Source: a virus. Taken from it: a DNA stretch of 41,227 nt. This document shows positions 16,392-24,728 of this stretch, in pieces. Positions within the stretch are counted from its first letter, which is position 1, and the number at the start of each line of letters is the position of its first letter. A program made the translations under genes and the position numbers. Where the stretch lies: the IMG/VR virus record IMGVR_UViG_3300047494_000137, positions 1 to 41,227 of that record, one strand, 5' to 3'. The notes beneath the pieces are model-generated. The model saw nothing but the letters and a program-made list of their open reading frames with translations. It was not told where the DNA came from and did not search any database.

Positions 16392-17048
16392 TTATTCAAT
16401 AATAATATTTGGAAATCCACCGATAGGAATAGGTAAATAATCAGTGTTGCCAGGACTAAATATTGTTGCTAACCAAATAGGTAAACTTGTTGAAGGTGTA
16501 GTATTGTGATGAAAAGTATAATTAACTTGATAAGGTATATTTAAATCTGTATTTACACTTACGCTAATATCATAATCTTCATTAATACTGCTTGGTTTAT
16601 AATTTTTTAAATTACTAAAAAAATCATTTAAAATTTTAGTAATGGATAATATTGATCCATTACTAATAAAAGTTCTTGCTCTTAATATTAATAAACATCG
16701 GTACTGGAATTGCTCTAAAACTTGATAATTTCCACCATTATAAAAACTTCCATGTTCAAAATTTTGCGCATAATCTGTTATATTACCAGGATTTACATTA
16801 AATCCGAAAGTTTTTTCTTGGGTAGGCAAATAATATTGGCGTCCCGTATTTAATAATTGTCCCCAAATATCTAAACCTGTATCATTTGCTGTACCAATAT
16901 TAAATATTTGGTCATAGAAATCTTTCCAATATATATTTAAATAATTATTTAATCCTAAAAATTGTGTAGTACTAGTTTCAATATCATTATCATGCCCATA
17001 TAATAAATTTTGAAATTTTTCTGATAGAGCATATTGTACATATAACAT
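16392..17048 (-). CDS. DUF2612 baseplate protein
   Basis: A 218-aa protein. NIYWKDFYDQIFNIGTANDTGLDIWGQLL followed (in pieces) by the FGFN turn and QFQYRCLLILRARTFISNGS is the signature of DUF2612 proteins. These follow the J-like wedge protein in many simple myophages and probably link the wedge to the fibre. The start lies 2 nt after the stop of the J-like gene. Length is normal for the family. Confidence 0.8.
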   Translation of the reverse strand: MLYVQYALSEKFQNLLYGHDNDIETSTTQFLGLNNYLNIYWKDFYDQIFNIGTANDTGLDIWGQLLNTGRQYYLPTQEKTFGFNVNPGNITDYAQNFEHGSFYNGGNYQVLEQFQYRCLLILRARTFISNGSILSITKILNDFFSNLKNYKPSSINEDYDISVSVNTDLNIPYQVNYTFHHNTTPSTSLPIWLATIFSPGNTDYLPIPIGGFPNIIIE

Positions 17049-17049
17049 A

Positions 17050-18369
17050 TTATAATACCGTCACTGTAATATTACTCATATTTAAAGTTGCAATTTGGTT
17101 TAATGGCACATCTACACTTGCGCCAGTGCTACCACCAAAAATATTTACACTTTGTGCAGTTACACTAATTGGTGCACCAGCAGAATTTATAATATTTAAA
17201 ATATAATCTGATGCTGATATTAAATTACCCATAGTCATAGGTGGATAAGTTTGATAACCAAAATAAAATTGATTAAATATAGCATTTTTAATATTATTTA
17301 TTATAATTGTCGATGATATACTTGTATTATATGCTTTTATTGTAAAATTAAAATATATATCAATTGGAGCTGGACTATCAAAATATACAGTAACGGGTTT
17401 AATTTGTGGATAATCAGGATTATTGTAAGTTACATTAAATTGTCTACTTCCAGATATAGTAGCAATATTTACAGTTTGATTCGCACCAATTTGATTTAAT
17501 ATTAATCCAGCGATATATTGTAAATTTTCATTATAATTAGCTGATGTACTATCTAAATAATTAGGCGCATATAAAGTAATATATACCCCACCAACTGGTA
17601 CTGATACAGATTCAGTTGTAATTACTGGATAAGGGGCATTTGTGCGATTAACAAAAACATAAAATCCCCAAATATATGGATAAGTATTTCCATTAGTATC
17701 AGTATAATTAGTAGCACCATATTGATTCATAAAGTTTAAAAATATTGCGTATAAAGATTGTTCTAATCCTCTACCATTTATAGCTTGTGAATATGCAAAA
17801 GTATAACGATAAGCAGTATCATTTTGGATATTAGTTCCTGTTATTCCAGCAGTAGGATTATTTACTGAACCCCAACCAGCAACTGGCGTTATAATGGTAT
17901 TTATTGTGTTTGGAATTGCAATTATATTCCCAACATTAACAGCCTGTACCGTAACAATATTTGTTCCTCCAGTAATACCGTAATCTGTAGTAAAAAAATA
18001 ATTATTTGTTCCATCACTAACTAAACTTCCTGTAGGAATTATAGTACCTGATATTCCTGTTACTGTAATATTAACAGTTGTATAAGTAGCACTAGATCTT
18101 GGGAAGCCAAATAAATTTCCCAATCCATCTAAAAAAATACCTTGGGCATTAGTTAAACTATAAACATTGGAACATACATAAGCAATAGTACTATTAACAT
18201 TAATATACATATCAGTTAACTCTTGTATAAATGCTCCTGTAGGACCAGCAGGAGACAAATTAGGAGTAGTTGAAAATGTATTAGTAAAAATTGCTGTAAT
18301 ATCAGTTTGCGCTTCAGAATTACTGATAATTGTAGTACCCCATTGTGTATTGGTTACTAAACTAGCCAT
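17050..18369 (-). CDS. Baseplate wedge protein, J-like (gp47/JayE)
   Basis: A 439-aa protein of the baseplate J family. The N-terminal GAFIQELTDMYINVNSTIAY and LTNAQGIFLDGLGNLFGFPR are characteristic. A beta domain follows (about 90-160; VTGISGTIIPTGSLVSDGTN) and then the conserved NDTAYRYTFAYSQAINGRG region (about 180-200). It forms the baseplate wedge together with the gp25-like protein encoded just upstream, with which it overlaps by 8 nt. Confidence 0.88.
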   Translation of the reverse strand: MASLVTNTQWGTTIISNSEAQTDITAIFTNTFSTTPNLSPAGPTGAFIQELTDMYINVNSTIAYVCSNVYSLTNAQGIFLDGLGNLFGFPRSSATYTTVNITVTGISGTIIPTGSLVSDGTNNYFFTTDYGITGGTNIVTVQAVNVGNIIAIPNTINTIITPVAGWGSVNNPTAGITGTNIQNDTAYRYTFAYSQAINGRGLEQSLYAIFLNFMNQYGATNYTDTNGNTYPYIWGFYVFVNRTNAPYPVITTESVSVPVGGVYITLYAPNYLDSTSANYNENLQYIAGLILNQIGANQTVNIATISGSRQFNVTYNNPDYPQIKPVTVYFDSPAPIDIYFNFTIKAYNTSISSTIIINNIKNAIFNQFYFGYQTYPPMTMGNLISASDYILNIINSAGAPISVTAQSVNIFGGSTGASVDVPLNQIATLNMSNITVTVL

Positions 18370-18754
18370 TTGTATTTATTCCTAAAACTTGTCCATTAGC
18401 TAACTGAACTTGTACAGTTAATATTAAATTTCTTTTAACATCAAAACTAAAATTAGTTTGCTGAACATCTGTAATTTTTAAATTATCATCATTAATATAA
18501 TTATTTAATGAATTAATTGTTTGTTGTACCTGATATTGTAAAATAGGTATATCTTCATATCCAGTTTGCATACCAGTTACCCATGCTATACCCAGTTGGT
18601 TATTATACTCATATTCACCAATAAATAATTTCAGTGCTGTTACTATCATTTGATTGATACAATTTGCATCTTGTACAAATAATAAATTTCCATTATCATC
18701 CATTGCTAGATCATTGTAACCTAAATTATTTGGTATTAATGCAAAATCAATCAT
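18362..18754 (-). CDS. gp25/GPW-like baseplate wedge protein
   Basis: A 130-aa protein whose order (DLAMDDNGNLLFVQDANCIN, then ALKLFIGEYEYNNQLGI, then an ending with LILTVQVQLANGQ) fits the gp25/W-like or DUF2634-type wedge subunit. That subunit starts sheath polymerisation and binds J-like proteins. It overlaps the following J-like gene by 8 nt and overlaps the preceding secreted-protein gene by 4 nt (ATGA). Confidence 0.75.
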   Translation of the reverse strand: MIDFALIPNNLGYNDLAMDDNGNLLFVQDANCINQMIVTALKLFIGEYEYNNQLGIAWVTGMQTGYEDIPILQYQVQQTINSLNNYINDDNLKITDVQQTNFSFDVKRNLILTVQVQLANGQVLGINTNG

Positions 18755-19242
18755 TTGAATTCACATAAGTTTTTTTGTGGATTATATATACCAATTTCTA
18801 TATTTGAAACATTTGGTGTCAATGTAAAACTCATTTGATTTTTTTTATTAAAGAAAATTTTAATTTCAGTATTATCGTTTTCAGGAACAGCTAAACAATT
18901 ATCTTTGTAAATATTTTTTTTACCTACTTCAGATACTATGTTTTGAAACACATATTTATTATCGGAGCGGAGAAAAATTCTATCAAAATTACTTATATAT
19001 TTTAAAGTATAATTTTTATCAACAAAGAAAAATAACTTCTCTGTAACTTTATTTATTCTTATACACTGATTTGCATAAAGGCTATATTGTTTATCATTAA
19101 TAAATGCTGTAATATTATCTTCTGAATCTGTGCAAATATAAGAAATATGTAGTAAATATTTATTAGTTGGATTTTCTAAGATTAAATTATCATTAGCATA
19201 TATTGAACTAATTAAACCTAATAAAATTAAAAACTTTCTCAT
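18751..19242 (-). CDS. Secreted Cys-containing protein inside baseplate operon
   Basis: A 163-aa protein with a clear Sec signal peptide (MRKFLILLGLISSIYA, cleavage before NDN). The mature domain is beta-rich with four cysteines (contexts YICTD, NQCIR, DNCLAV, NLCEFK), enough for two disulfides, which suits a periplasmic location. Virion baseplate proteins are not normally exported by Sec, so this is probably not structural. It lies between the spike and gp25-like genes, same strand, with an ATGA overlap downstream. I do not recognise the family. Lysogenic conversion, exclusion or lysis control are possible roles. Confidence 0.65.
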   Translation of the reverse strand: MRKFLILLGLISSIYANDNLILENPTNKYLLHISYICTDSEDNITAFINDKQYSLYANQCIRINKVTEKLFFFVDKNYTLKYISNFDRIFLRSDNKYVFQNIVSEVGKKNIYKDNCLAVPENDNTEIKIFFNKKNQMSFTLTPNVSNIEIGIYNPQKNLCEFK

Positions 19243-19260
19243 TATGAACTTTCTAAAAAT

Positions 19261-20013
19261 TTATGATGTTGCTTTAACTGTGGTACTACCGCTAGTAGTG
19301 GTTACAGTGCCTGATGCTGGTTGCCCACCTATAGTTCCATTAAAATTCATAATGGTAGCAGTAGTTAATACTCCAGCGCCAGTTGTTCCACCTAAATTAA
19401 CGTTACTACTATTAATATCTACTTCACTAGCTGTTATATTAACTTTAGTAGTAGCATTAATAATAGCATTAGTACAATTTATTGTTGCATCAGCTTCACC
19501 ACTATTAATAATAATAGGTTGATCATTACTGGTTATAGTAATCCCTGTTTCTTGTATATCAATAAGTGTTGTTGGTAAGGTAGCACTCACTTTACACAAG
19601 ATTATACCATCTTCTAGAGTAAATTTGCCATAATTTAAAGGTAATGGATTTAATTGTGTTGGATTATTAATTTTACTGTCCCAAGAATTTTTTAAAGTAG
19701 ATAAAGATTGTTGGGAATAACCTACTAATACTAAATCACCTTTTTTATAAGTAATATGTATACCTGCATTTCCACCCATTAAATAACCAATAGGGACATA
19801 AAATTGGAATGGGCTAGTCAATGAATTACCAAGTGCATCAATATTATTTATTAATTGAGTTACTTGTGCATATTCAGGTTCGGTACCATCATAATTATTA
19901 AATACACATACCATTAATGTATTTAAATCAAACATTTTTTGTGTAAATGCATAATCAATTACATTAGCTAAACTATTAAAATCGCTACGTTGTAAATTTG
20001 TTGATATTTTCAT
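19261..20013 (-). CDS. Baseplate spike (Gp138/gpV-like)
   Basis: A 250-aa protein. The N-terminal 120 residues have the order seen in Gp138-like OB-fold spike proteins (LNTLMVCVFNNYDG..., FYVPIGYLMGGNAGI, KKGDLVLVGYSQQSL). The C-terminal part is a repetitive T/I/N-rich beta-helix (INSGEADATINCTNAIINAT..., VDINSSNVNLGG) ending GTIGGQPASGTVTTTSGST. It would be the trimeric membrane-puncturing needle under the hub. It overlaps the hub gene by 4 nt. Confidence 0.82.
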   Translation of the reverse strand: MKISTNLQRSDFNSLANVIDYAFTQKMFDLNTLMVCVFNNYDGTEPEYAQVTQLINNIDALGNSLTSPFQFYVPIGYLMGGNAGIHITYKKGDLVLVGYSQQSLSTLKNSWDSKINNPTQLNPLPLNYGKFTLEDGIILCKVSATLPTTLIDIQETGITITSNDQPIIINSGEADATINCTNAIINATTKVNITASEVDINSSNVNLGGTTGAGVLTTATIMNFNGTIGGQPASGTVTTTSGSTTVKATS

Positions 20014-20987
20014 TGTGATGCTGAACCTGCTAAAGAATAAATATTAAGTTGTAAAGTACTTTGCCATAGTTCTTCACGATTATGTAATTGATGTATCATT
20101 TGATTTATATATAAAGTTTTATCATTAATATAATCTATAGTGAGTGAATTAACTCTAATTGCTTGACCTATAAATAAATTAGGATTATAATAACATTTTA
20201 TTGTAAATCCATAATTTTCTACGATAGGAAATCCGATCATATCATTATTTTGTGCACTAATTACATATTCTTTTGTAATAAATGGAGTATTTATAGGTGC
20301 AATATATAAAATATTTTGCAATTCCCCAGGAGACCTGATAAAAGCCATATGGTAACCATATCTATCTACAGCTTGTTGTAATTGTTGTTGTAGTGAACCA
20401 GTAAAAATTGGATTATATGCATTTCCTGTAACATTAATCCCACGATAATTAATATTTTGTAATTGACAAATATATCTAAATAAATTATCTAATGAAATTT
20501 CACCTTTAATATTTGTAGGTTTTAAATTAATTTGTCTAATATCAAAAAATTGTTTAGAATGAATTGTAAATTTTCTATCACGTGATACATTATAATCAGG
20601 GCCTGAAAATACTACATAACCTGTATAAGCTAAAGGTGGTAATCCATCACTTCCTAAAGTATATCCAGCATATACTGAAACTAAATTTCCCGCATACATC
20701 TCAAGATTACCTTGCAAATTAGCTCTAGTGAATGTATTAATATCGCTTAATTCCATACCATAAATGTCAATTGTAGCTGTATGATCACTATATCCAATTC
20801 CAATATTAAGGGTGCAATCAACTTTTTGATAAGCAACACCTTCTATACCAGTCCCGCCACTATATGCATAAATAAATTTAGTCGTAGTACCATTAGTAAA
20901 TTTAGCATTATTACTACTCGCTTGACTTATTTGATTGGTAAGATCTAATCTAATTACAAGATACCTAGTTTTAAGCTCATACGCCAT
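20010..20987 (-). CDS. Baseplate hub protein
   Basis: A 325-aa protein matching the hub (gp27/gpD-like) group of simple myophages. It has an N-terminal beta domain with DCTLNIGIGYSDHTATIDIYG and a middle VVFSGPDYNVSRDRKFTIHS. The helical LQQAVDRYGYHMAFIRSPGE insert and a C-terminal INQMIHQLHNREELWQSTLQ precede the spike gene. It would form the trimeric hub joining tube and spike. It overlaps the neighbours on both sides. Confidence 0.75.
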   Translation of the reverse strand: MAYELKTRYLVIRLDLTNQISQASSNNAKFTNGTTTKFIYAYSGGTGIEGVAYQKVDCTLNIGIGYSDHTATIDIYGMELSDINTFTRANLQGNLEMYAGNLVSVYAGYTLGSDGLPPLAYTGYVVFSGPDYNVSRDRKFTIHSKQFFDIRQINLKPTNIKGEISLDNLFRYICQLQNINYRGINVTGNAYNPIFTGSLQQQLQQAVDRYGYHMAFIRSPGELQNILYIAPINTPFITKEYVISAQNNDMIGFPIVENYGFTIKCYYNPNLFIGQAIRVNSLTIDYINDKTLYINQMIHQLHNREELWQSTLQLNIYSLAGSASQ

Positions 20988-21462
20988 ATAGAAATGTCTG
21001 CTTTAAATATGTTAAATTATTTTGTACATAAGAATTAAAATCAGCCTGTAAAGCATCATAATCACTATAATATAAATGTACTTTACCTGAGTTAAAGTCT
21101 GAATAAGTAATTATATCACCCTCTGTTTGCCAATTATCTTTATAAAAAAATAAATTTCCTATTAAATCCGATACGAAATTATTAAGATATACTGCATTAT
21201 TACAAACAACATTGTAAAAAATAGGATTACCATTTAAAGTTAAATCCATTACTAAGATAATAAAGCTTGGTAATGTAACATTTGAATCCCCTACGGGATG
21301 AAACTGGATTATTTCTGTTTGATATTCAGGAGTAGTATTATACAATATTTTATTATTAATTGTCAAAGGTCTTATAGTTATTCCTAAAGTTTGATTATTA
21401 ATTGTAGTTGTTAAAGTTTGATTAATAACTGCTTGTAAAGGTATTTCTTGTAATATAGCCAT
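20977..21462 (-). CDS. Baseplate plug protein (Pam3 gp18-like)
   Basis: A 161-aa protein. IPLQAVINQTLTTTINNQTL at the N-terminus, then LNGNPIFYNVVCNNAVYLNN and IGNLFFYKD, fit the baseplate plug family (DUF6983/Pam3 gp18). Members of that family are normally about 100 aa; this one is longer, with an insert before LNGNPIFY and an extra acidic C-terminal helix. It lies between Dit-like and hub genes as in Pam3-type phages. Confidence 0.7.
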   Translation of the reverse strand: MAILQEIPLQAVINQTLTTTINNQTLGITIRPLTINNKILYNTTPEYQTEIIQFHPVGDSNVTLPSFIILVMDLTLNGNPIFYNVVCNNAVYLNNFVSDLIGNLFFYKDNWQTEGDIITYSDFNSGKVHLYYSDYDALQADFNSYVQNNLTYLKQTFLYGV

Positions 21463-22142
21463 TAATCTAATACCTTTCCACTAGATGGTTGTAATGAAGA
21501 TGTATTACCAGTAGGTGTTGTAGAATTTATAATCCCATTATCTTTAGTAGTATTATTCCCAGGATTATTACTCTTATCAGGTGAAAAACTATCATTATTA
21601 TTAACACCATCAATTGAAGTTTGATCAATATCATCATTGGGAGTATAATTAGTACGTATTTCTCTAAAATTCAAATTAATACTTAAATATATTTTATCAG
21701 GTGTTTGTTCATAACTCCAATCTTCTAGATGCATATTTGGATATGAATTGAACATAGGAGAAGTGCGAAATATAGCAACTAATGTATTTGATTTACCTAT
21801 ATTATCAATCGTGCTAACAATATTTCCTGCTGAATCTTTATATGCATCATTTATAGACCCAATTTGTTGAGATATAATGGCTGTAATAGATAATTTAAAT
21901 GGATTATCGATAATACTATCATTACTAAAATCTCTATTTTCTAAACTTTGTTGTGGTATAACTACATTATTATTATAATTTAATCTAATAAAACCATCAA
22001 AAGATAATAATTTATAATTAGCTCTTTCAAGACTAGTAGTAGCTGTTAAAGCGTCATTATCATAAATTATAAATGATCCACGATTACCAACTTTGTTATT
22101 AAATAAACTTGATATTCCACCAAAAATACCACCAACTATCAT
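21462..22142 (-). CDS. Dit-like tail/baseplate adaptor
   Basis: A 226-aa protein. Residues 20-160 (LLSFDGFIRLNYNNNVVIPQ, then PFKLSITAIISQQIGS, then HLEDWSYEQTPDKIYLSINL) resemble the Dit-like proteins that follow the tape measure in simple contractile tails and join tube to hub. The C-terminal 60 residues are Asn/Ser/Thr/Asp-rich and look disordered, which is unusual. It overlaps the tape-measure gene by 4 nt. Confidence 0.6.
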   Translation of the reverse strand: MIVGGIFGGISSLFNNKVGNRGSFIIYDNDALTATTSLERANYKLLSFDGFIRLNYNNNVVIPQQSLENRDFSNDSIIDNPFKLSITAIISQQIGSINDAYKDSAGNIVSTIDNIGKSNTLVAIFRTSPMFNSYPNMHLEDWSYEQTPDKIYLSINLNFREIRTNYTPNDDIDQTSIDGVNNNDSFSPDKSNNPGNNTTKDNGIINSTTPTGNTSSLQPSSGKVLD

Positions 22143-23503
22143 GCTAATTGATTCCTTCCTGAACTATAACCTACATTTCTTAGCATTTCCATTTCAGTAG
22201 CAAATTGAGTAGGATTTGTTACACTTGGCAAATGTATATTATCAATATTATATGAAGTTTGTTGATTATGATTTATGGCTGAATGAGTATTATTTATACT
22301 ATTAGGCATAGAAAATCTACTTTGTTGAATTTTATCCATATATTTTTGATGATCTTCCATTTTCCTTTCACGTAATATAATTGGTGGCTCTGACAATAAT
22401 TTATCTTCTGGAATCGGTTTAAGTGCTGGAACCATTTTATTTTCATTATTATCTGTATTATTTTCTATATTATTTTTTTGATTATTTATAGAATCTTCTG
22501 AATGTATAAAATCATGTATAAAAGCATCTATAGAATCATTATTTTGAAATTGGTTTTTAGATTTTTTTAAATTATTAACTATTTTTTCTATTTCTGCATT
22601 ACTTTTTCTAGGACTATTTACACCATCAATAGAATCCAAATTATATTTACTTTTATTATTATCAGAAGAAAAAATTTTAGTTATTTTCTCAGTTATAGCA
22701 GTGAATAATTCTATTGCAGGCATTATATCAGTTAATATATTTGCTTGTATTCTTTTCCAGCTTTCAGCTACATGTTGAAATCTTTTATCTAATTCCGCTA
22801 ATTGTTTTCTTTGATCATCTGGAATTAAATCAGCCTGAGCACGTTGTATATTTTCTGTTAATTGATTTGGCTTATTTACAGCTGCATTTCCTGGCAGTGA
22901 AGCTAAACCAAAACCATTTAATAATGTTTGTCTTTGCCCAGAATCATAACCACCATTTCCTATCTTTTTTAGAGCTTCTAATATTATATCAACAGTATCT
23001 TTACCTTTAGTATTTATATTTAACGCAGTTACACCTTGAGCTAATGAAGGATCAATAGGATAAGTATTCAATCTTTGATATAATTGTGCGACTTGTGAAT
23101 TAGCTTCTTCAGGAGTACCACCAAATCTTTTATAAACTTCTTGTAATAATTGAAGTTTTTTAGGATTAGTATTATAAGCATCAGCAGCACCTTCCATTGT
23201 ATGGGCTTGTGATGTCATATTTTTAACAAAATCTATAGCAAAATTAGCACCTAATATCCCACCTAAACCAGTTAATCCACCGGTTAAAATTCTGGTTATA
23301 TTTAAAGTTGCTGTTTTAATTAAATCAGTATTTTTTGCTAAATCACGTTGTAATTTATTAGAATTAAATGCATTAGAAAATTTATCAGATATAGTTTCAG
23401 CAGATTTAGATAATTCTTTAGATAAATTATTCAAATCACCACGAATTTTATCAGTTTCAAGTTTTATTTGTATGACAAATTCGTCAAAATTATCATTTGG
23501 CAT
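22139..23503 (-). CDS. Short tape measure protein
   Basis: A 454-aa protein with an N-terminal coiled coil (5-60), a Gly-rich membrane-like segment (about 73-92, ILTGGLTGLGGILGANFAID) and AHTMEGAADAYNTNPKKLQL...FGGTPEEANSQVAQLYQRL, typical of tape measures of DUF3383-type phages. A charged, Asn-rich C-terminal half follows. At about 1.5 angstrom per residue it would specify a tail of only about 70 nm, so the tail is short. It follows the tail-chaperone frameshift pair, the standard order. Confidence 0.8.
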   Translation of the reverse strand: MPNDNFDEFVIQIKLETDKIRGDLNNLSKELSKSAETISDKFSNAFNSNKLQRDLAKNTDLIKTATLNITRILTGGLTGLGGILGANFAIDFVKNMTSQAHTMEGAADAYNTNPKKLQLLQEVYKRFGGTPEEANSQVAQLYQRLNTYPIDPSLAQGVTALNINTKGKDTVDIILEALKKIGNGGYDSGQRQTLLNGFGLASLPGNAAVNKPNQLTENIQRAQADLIPDDQRKQLAELDKRFQHVAESWKRIQANILTDIMPAIELFTAITEKITKIFSSDNNKSKYNLDSIDGVNSPRKSNAEIEKIVNNLKKSKNQFQNNDSIDAFIHDFIHSEDSINNQKNNIENNTDNNENKMVPALKPIPEDKLLSEPPIILRERKMEDHQKYMDKIQQSRFSMPNSINNTHSAINHNQQTSYNIDNIHLPSVTNPTQFATEMEMLRNVGYSSGRNQLA

Positions 23504-23705
23504 TATTATTGTTATAACTTTCTGATATTAAATATTCATTATAATTATCAACTAAAATTATATCAAGTAAATCTAAACATTCATTGTAAGTGTATATTGT
23601 TTTAATTTCTTGTAAAGTTGCTAGTTGTTTTGATATTATTATGCCAAATATTGGCGGCATTTCATAATTAATTAATCCATATACTTTTTTCTTATGACGA
23701 ATCAT
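23493..23705 (-). CDS. Tail assembly chaperone, frameshifted downstream part
   Basis: A 70-aa frame (MIRHKKKVYGLINYEMPPIF...) just after the 152-aa chaperone gene and before the tape measure. It lies in the -1 frame relative to the 152-aa gene and is open upstream to the T7 slippery run at 23732-23738, so it is probably translated mostly as the C-terminal part of a fusion (about 226 aa). This matches the G/GT of lambda or E/E' of P2. It may also start alone at its ATG. Confidence 0.72.
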   Translation of the reverse strand: MIRHKKKVYGLINYEMPPIFGIIISKQLATLQEIKTIYTYNECLDLLDIILVDNYNEYLISESYNNNNAK

Positions 23706-23713
23706 TGGTATTT

Positions 23714-24172
23714 TTAACGTTCGCCAATTATAAAAAAATCATTGTAATTATACCTGATTGAGTGTAACATTGCCGTAAATAATTTTTGTGGTGTATTTAA
23801 TATTTGATTTGCAGTAATTTCATTTATTGAAGTACCATTATAAGTATATAATTTTAATAAATCATCACGAATTTTATTTTGTATATTAATTGGTGCATTG
23901 ATAAATACTTTTTTTAATAATACTCCAAAATAATCATTATCAATACATTTTTGATAATTTTCTTTTAAACTTTTATTTATTTTAACATCAATACCAGTAT
24001 CCATTATATTCATAATTAAATATTCAGCACCAACTCTACTAAAAGCATAATCTCTTTCATTATCAGGTAAATTTTTAATTAAATAAGAAATAAATGTTAA
24101 ACATTCTAAAGCTTTAAATTTAGAACATGTTATTATAGTATCACTACTAAGTGCCAATTGTTCATTAATCAT
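23714..24172 (-). CDS. Tail assembly chaperone
   Basis: A 152-aa helical, acidic protein between tail tube and tape measure, the fixed place of tail assembly chaperones. The sequence (LECLTFISYLIKNLPDNERD, then KNYQ/ENYQKCIDNDYFGVLLKKVF) is typical in composition. The last codons contain a slippery T_TTT_TTT in the right frame for a -1 shift into the 70-aa frame. Unshifted translation stops after FFIIGER. The chaperone would bind the tape measure and recruit tube subunits. Confidence 0.75.
   Translation of the reverse strand: MINEQLALSSDTIITCSKFKALECLTFISYLIKNLPDNERDYAFSRVGAEYLIMNIMDTGIDVKINKSLKENYQKCIDNDYFGVLLKKVFINAPINIQNKIRDDLLKLYTYNGTSINEITANQILNTPQKLFTAMLHSIRYNYNDFFIIGER
23732..23738 (-). 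other. Candidate -1 programmed frameshift site (T_TTT_TTT)
   Basis: On the minus strand the 152-aa gene reads gaT TTT TTT ata near its end. Slipping back one base continues as TAT AAT TGG CGA ACG TTA AAA ATA CCA ATG into the 70-aa frame without a stop. P2 E/E' uses a very similar T_TTT_TTG. The heptamer lies 19 nt before the zero-frame stop triplet. Confidence 0.72.
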
Positions 24173-24184
24173 TGTATTACCTTA

Positions 24185-24709
24185 TTAAATCAAATTACCG
24201 ACTGCATTTGCCAATGCACCCACATTAACCATTGATGGAGTAATAGCTGCAAATTCAAATACTACATCTTCTGCACGTTCATTTTCTTCAAAACCTGAGA
24301 ATGGAGTTAACAATATAAAAAATGGATATTGTACAGTAGTTATTCTACTAGCATTTGTAGCATTTAACGAAAATACAATAGGACCACCTAATTGACGTTG
24401 AACAATTGCTAAATTAGATAAAGTTTGTACCGTAGGTGAAGTAGGTACAAAACTAATTTCAACTCCTACCCAATCACTTACAGGGGTATTATATACTAAT
24501 ACATTACCGTCTGTAGTACGTCCAAAAGCTCCACTTTTAGCACGTTGTGTAAAATTAAATTTTCTTTGTTCACCAAATTGTTGTAATATAATTGGTCCTG
24601 TGATACCTTGTGTTAATAATACTGGTAATAAATTTGCATTACTAGGCACCATTGTATATACCGTATCGACCGAGGTTGCATTTCCAACTATAGGATTATT
24701 AATGGCCAT
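24185..24709 (-). CDS. Tail tube protein
   Basis: A 174-aa beta-rich protein directly after the sheath gene, where myophage tube proteins lie. Residues 45-75 (GEQRKFNFTQRAKSGAFGRT) and the FEENERAEDVVFEFAAITPS C-terminal part fit the tube proteins of DUF3383-sheath phages. It would form the hexameric inner tube. Length is right for the group. Confidence 0.78.
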   Translation of the reverse strand: MAINNPIVGNATSVDTVYTMVPSNANLLPVLLTQGITGPIILQQFGEQRKFNFTQRAKSGAFGRTTDGNVLVYNTPVSDWVGVEISFVPTSPTVQTLSNLAIVQRQLGGPIVFSLNATNASRITTVQYPFFILLTPFSGFEENERAEDVVFEFAAITPSMVNVGALANAVGNLI

Positions 24710-24728
24710 ATTTTACTCCAATATTAAA

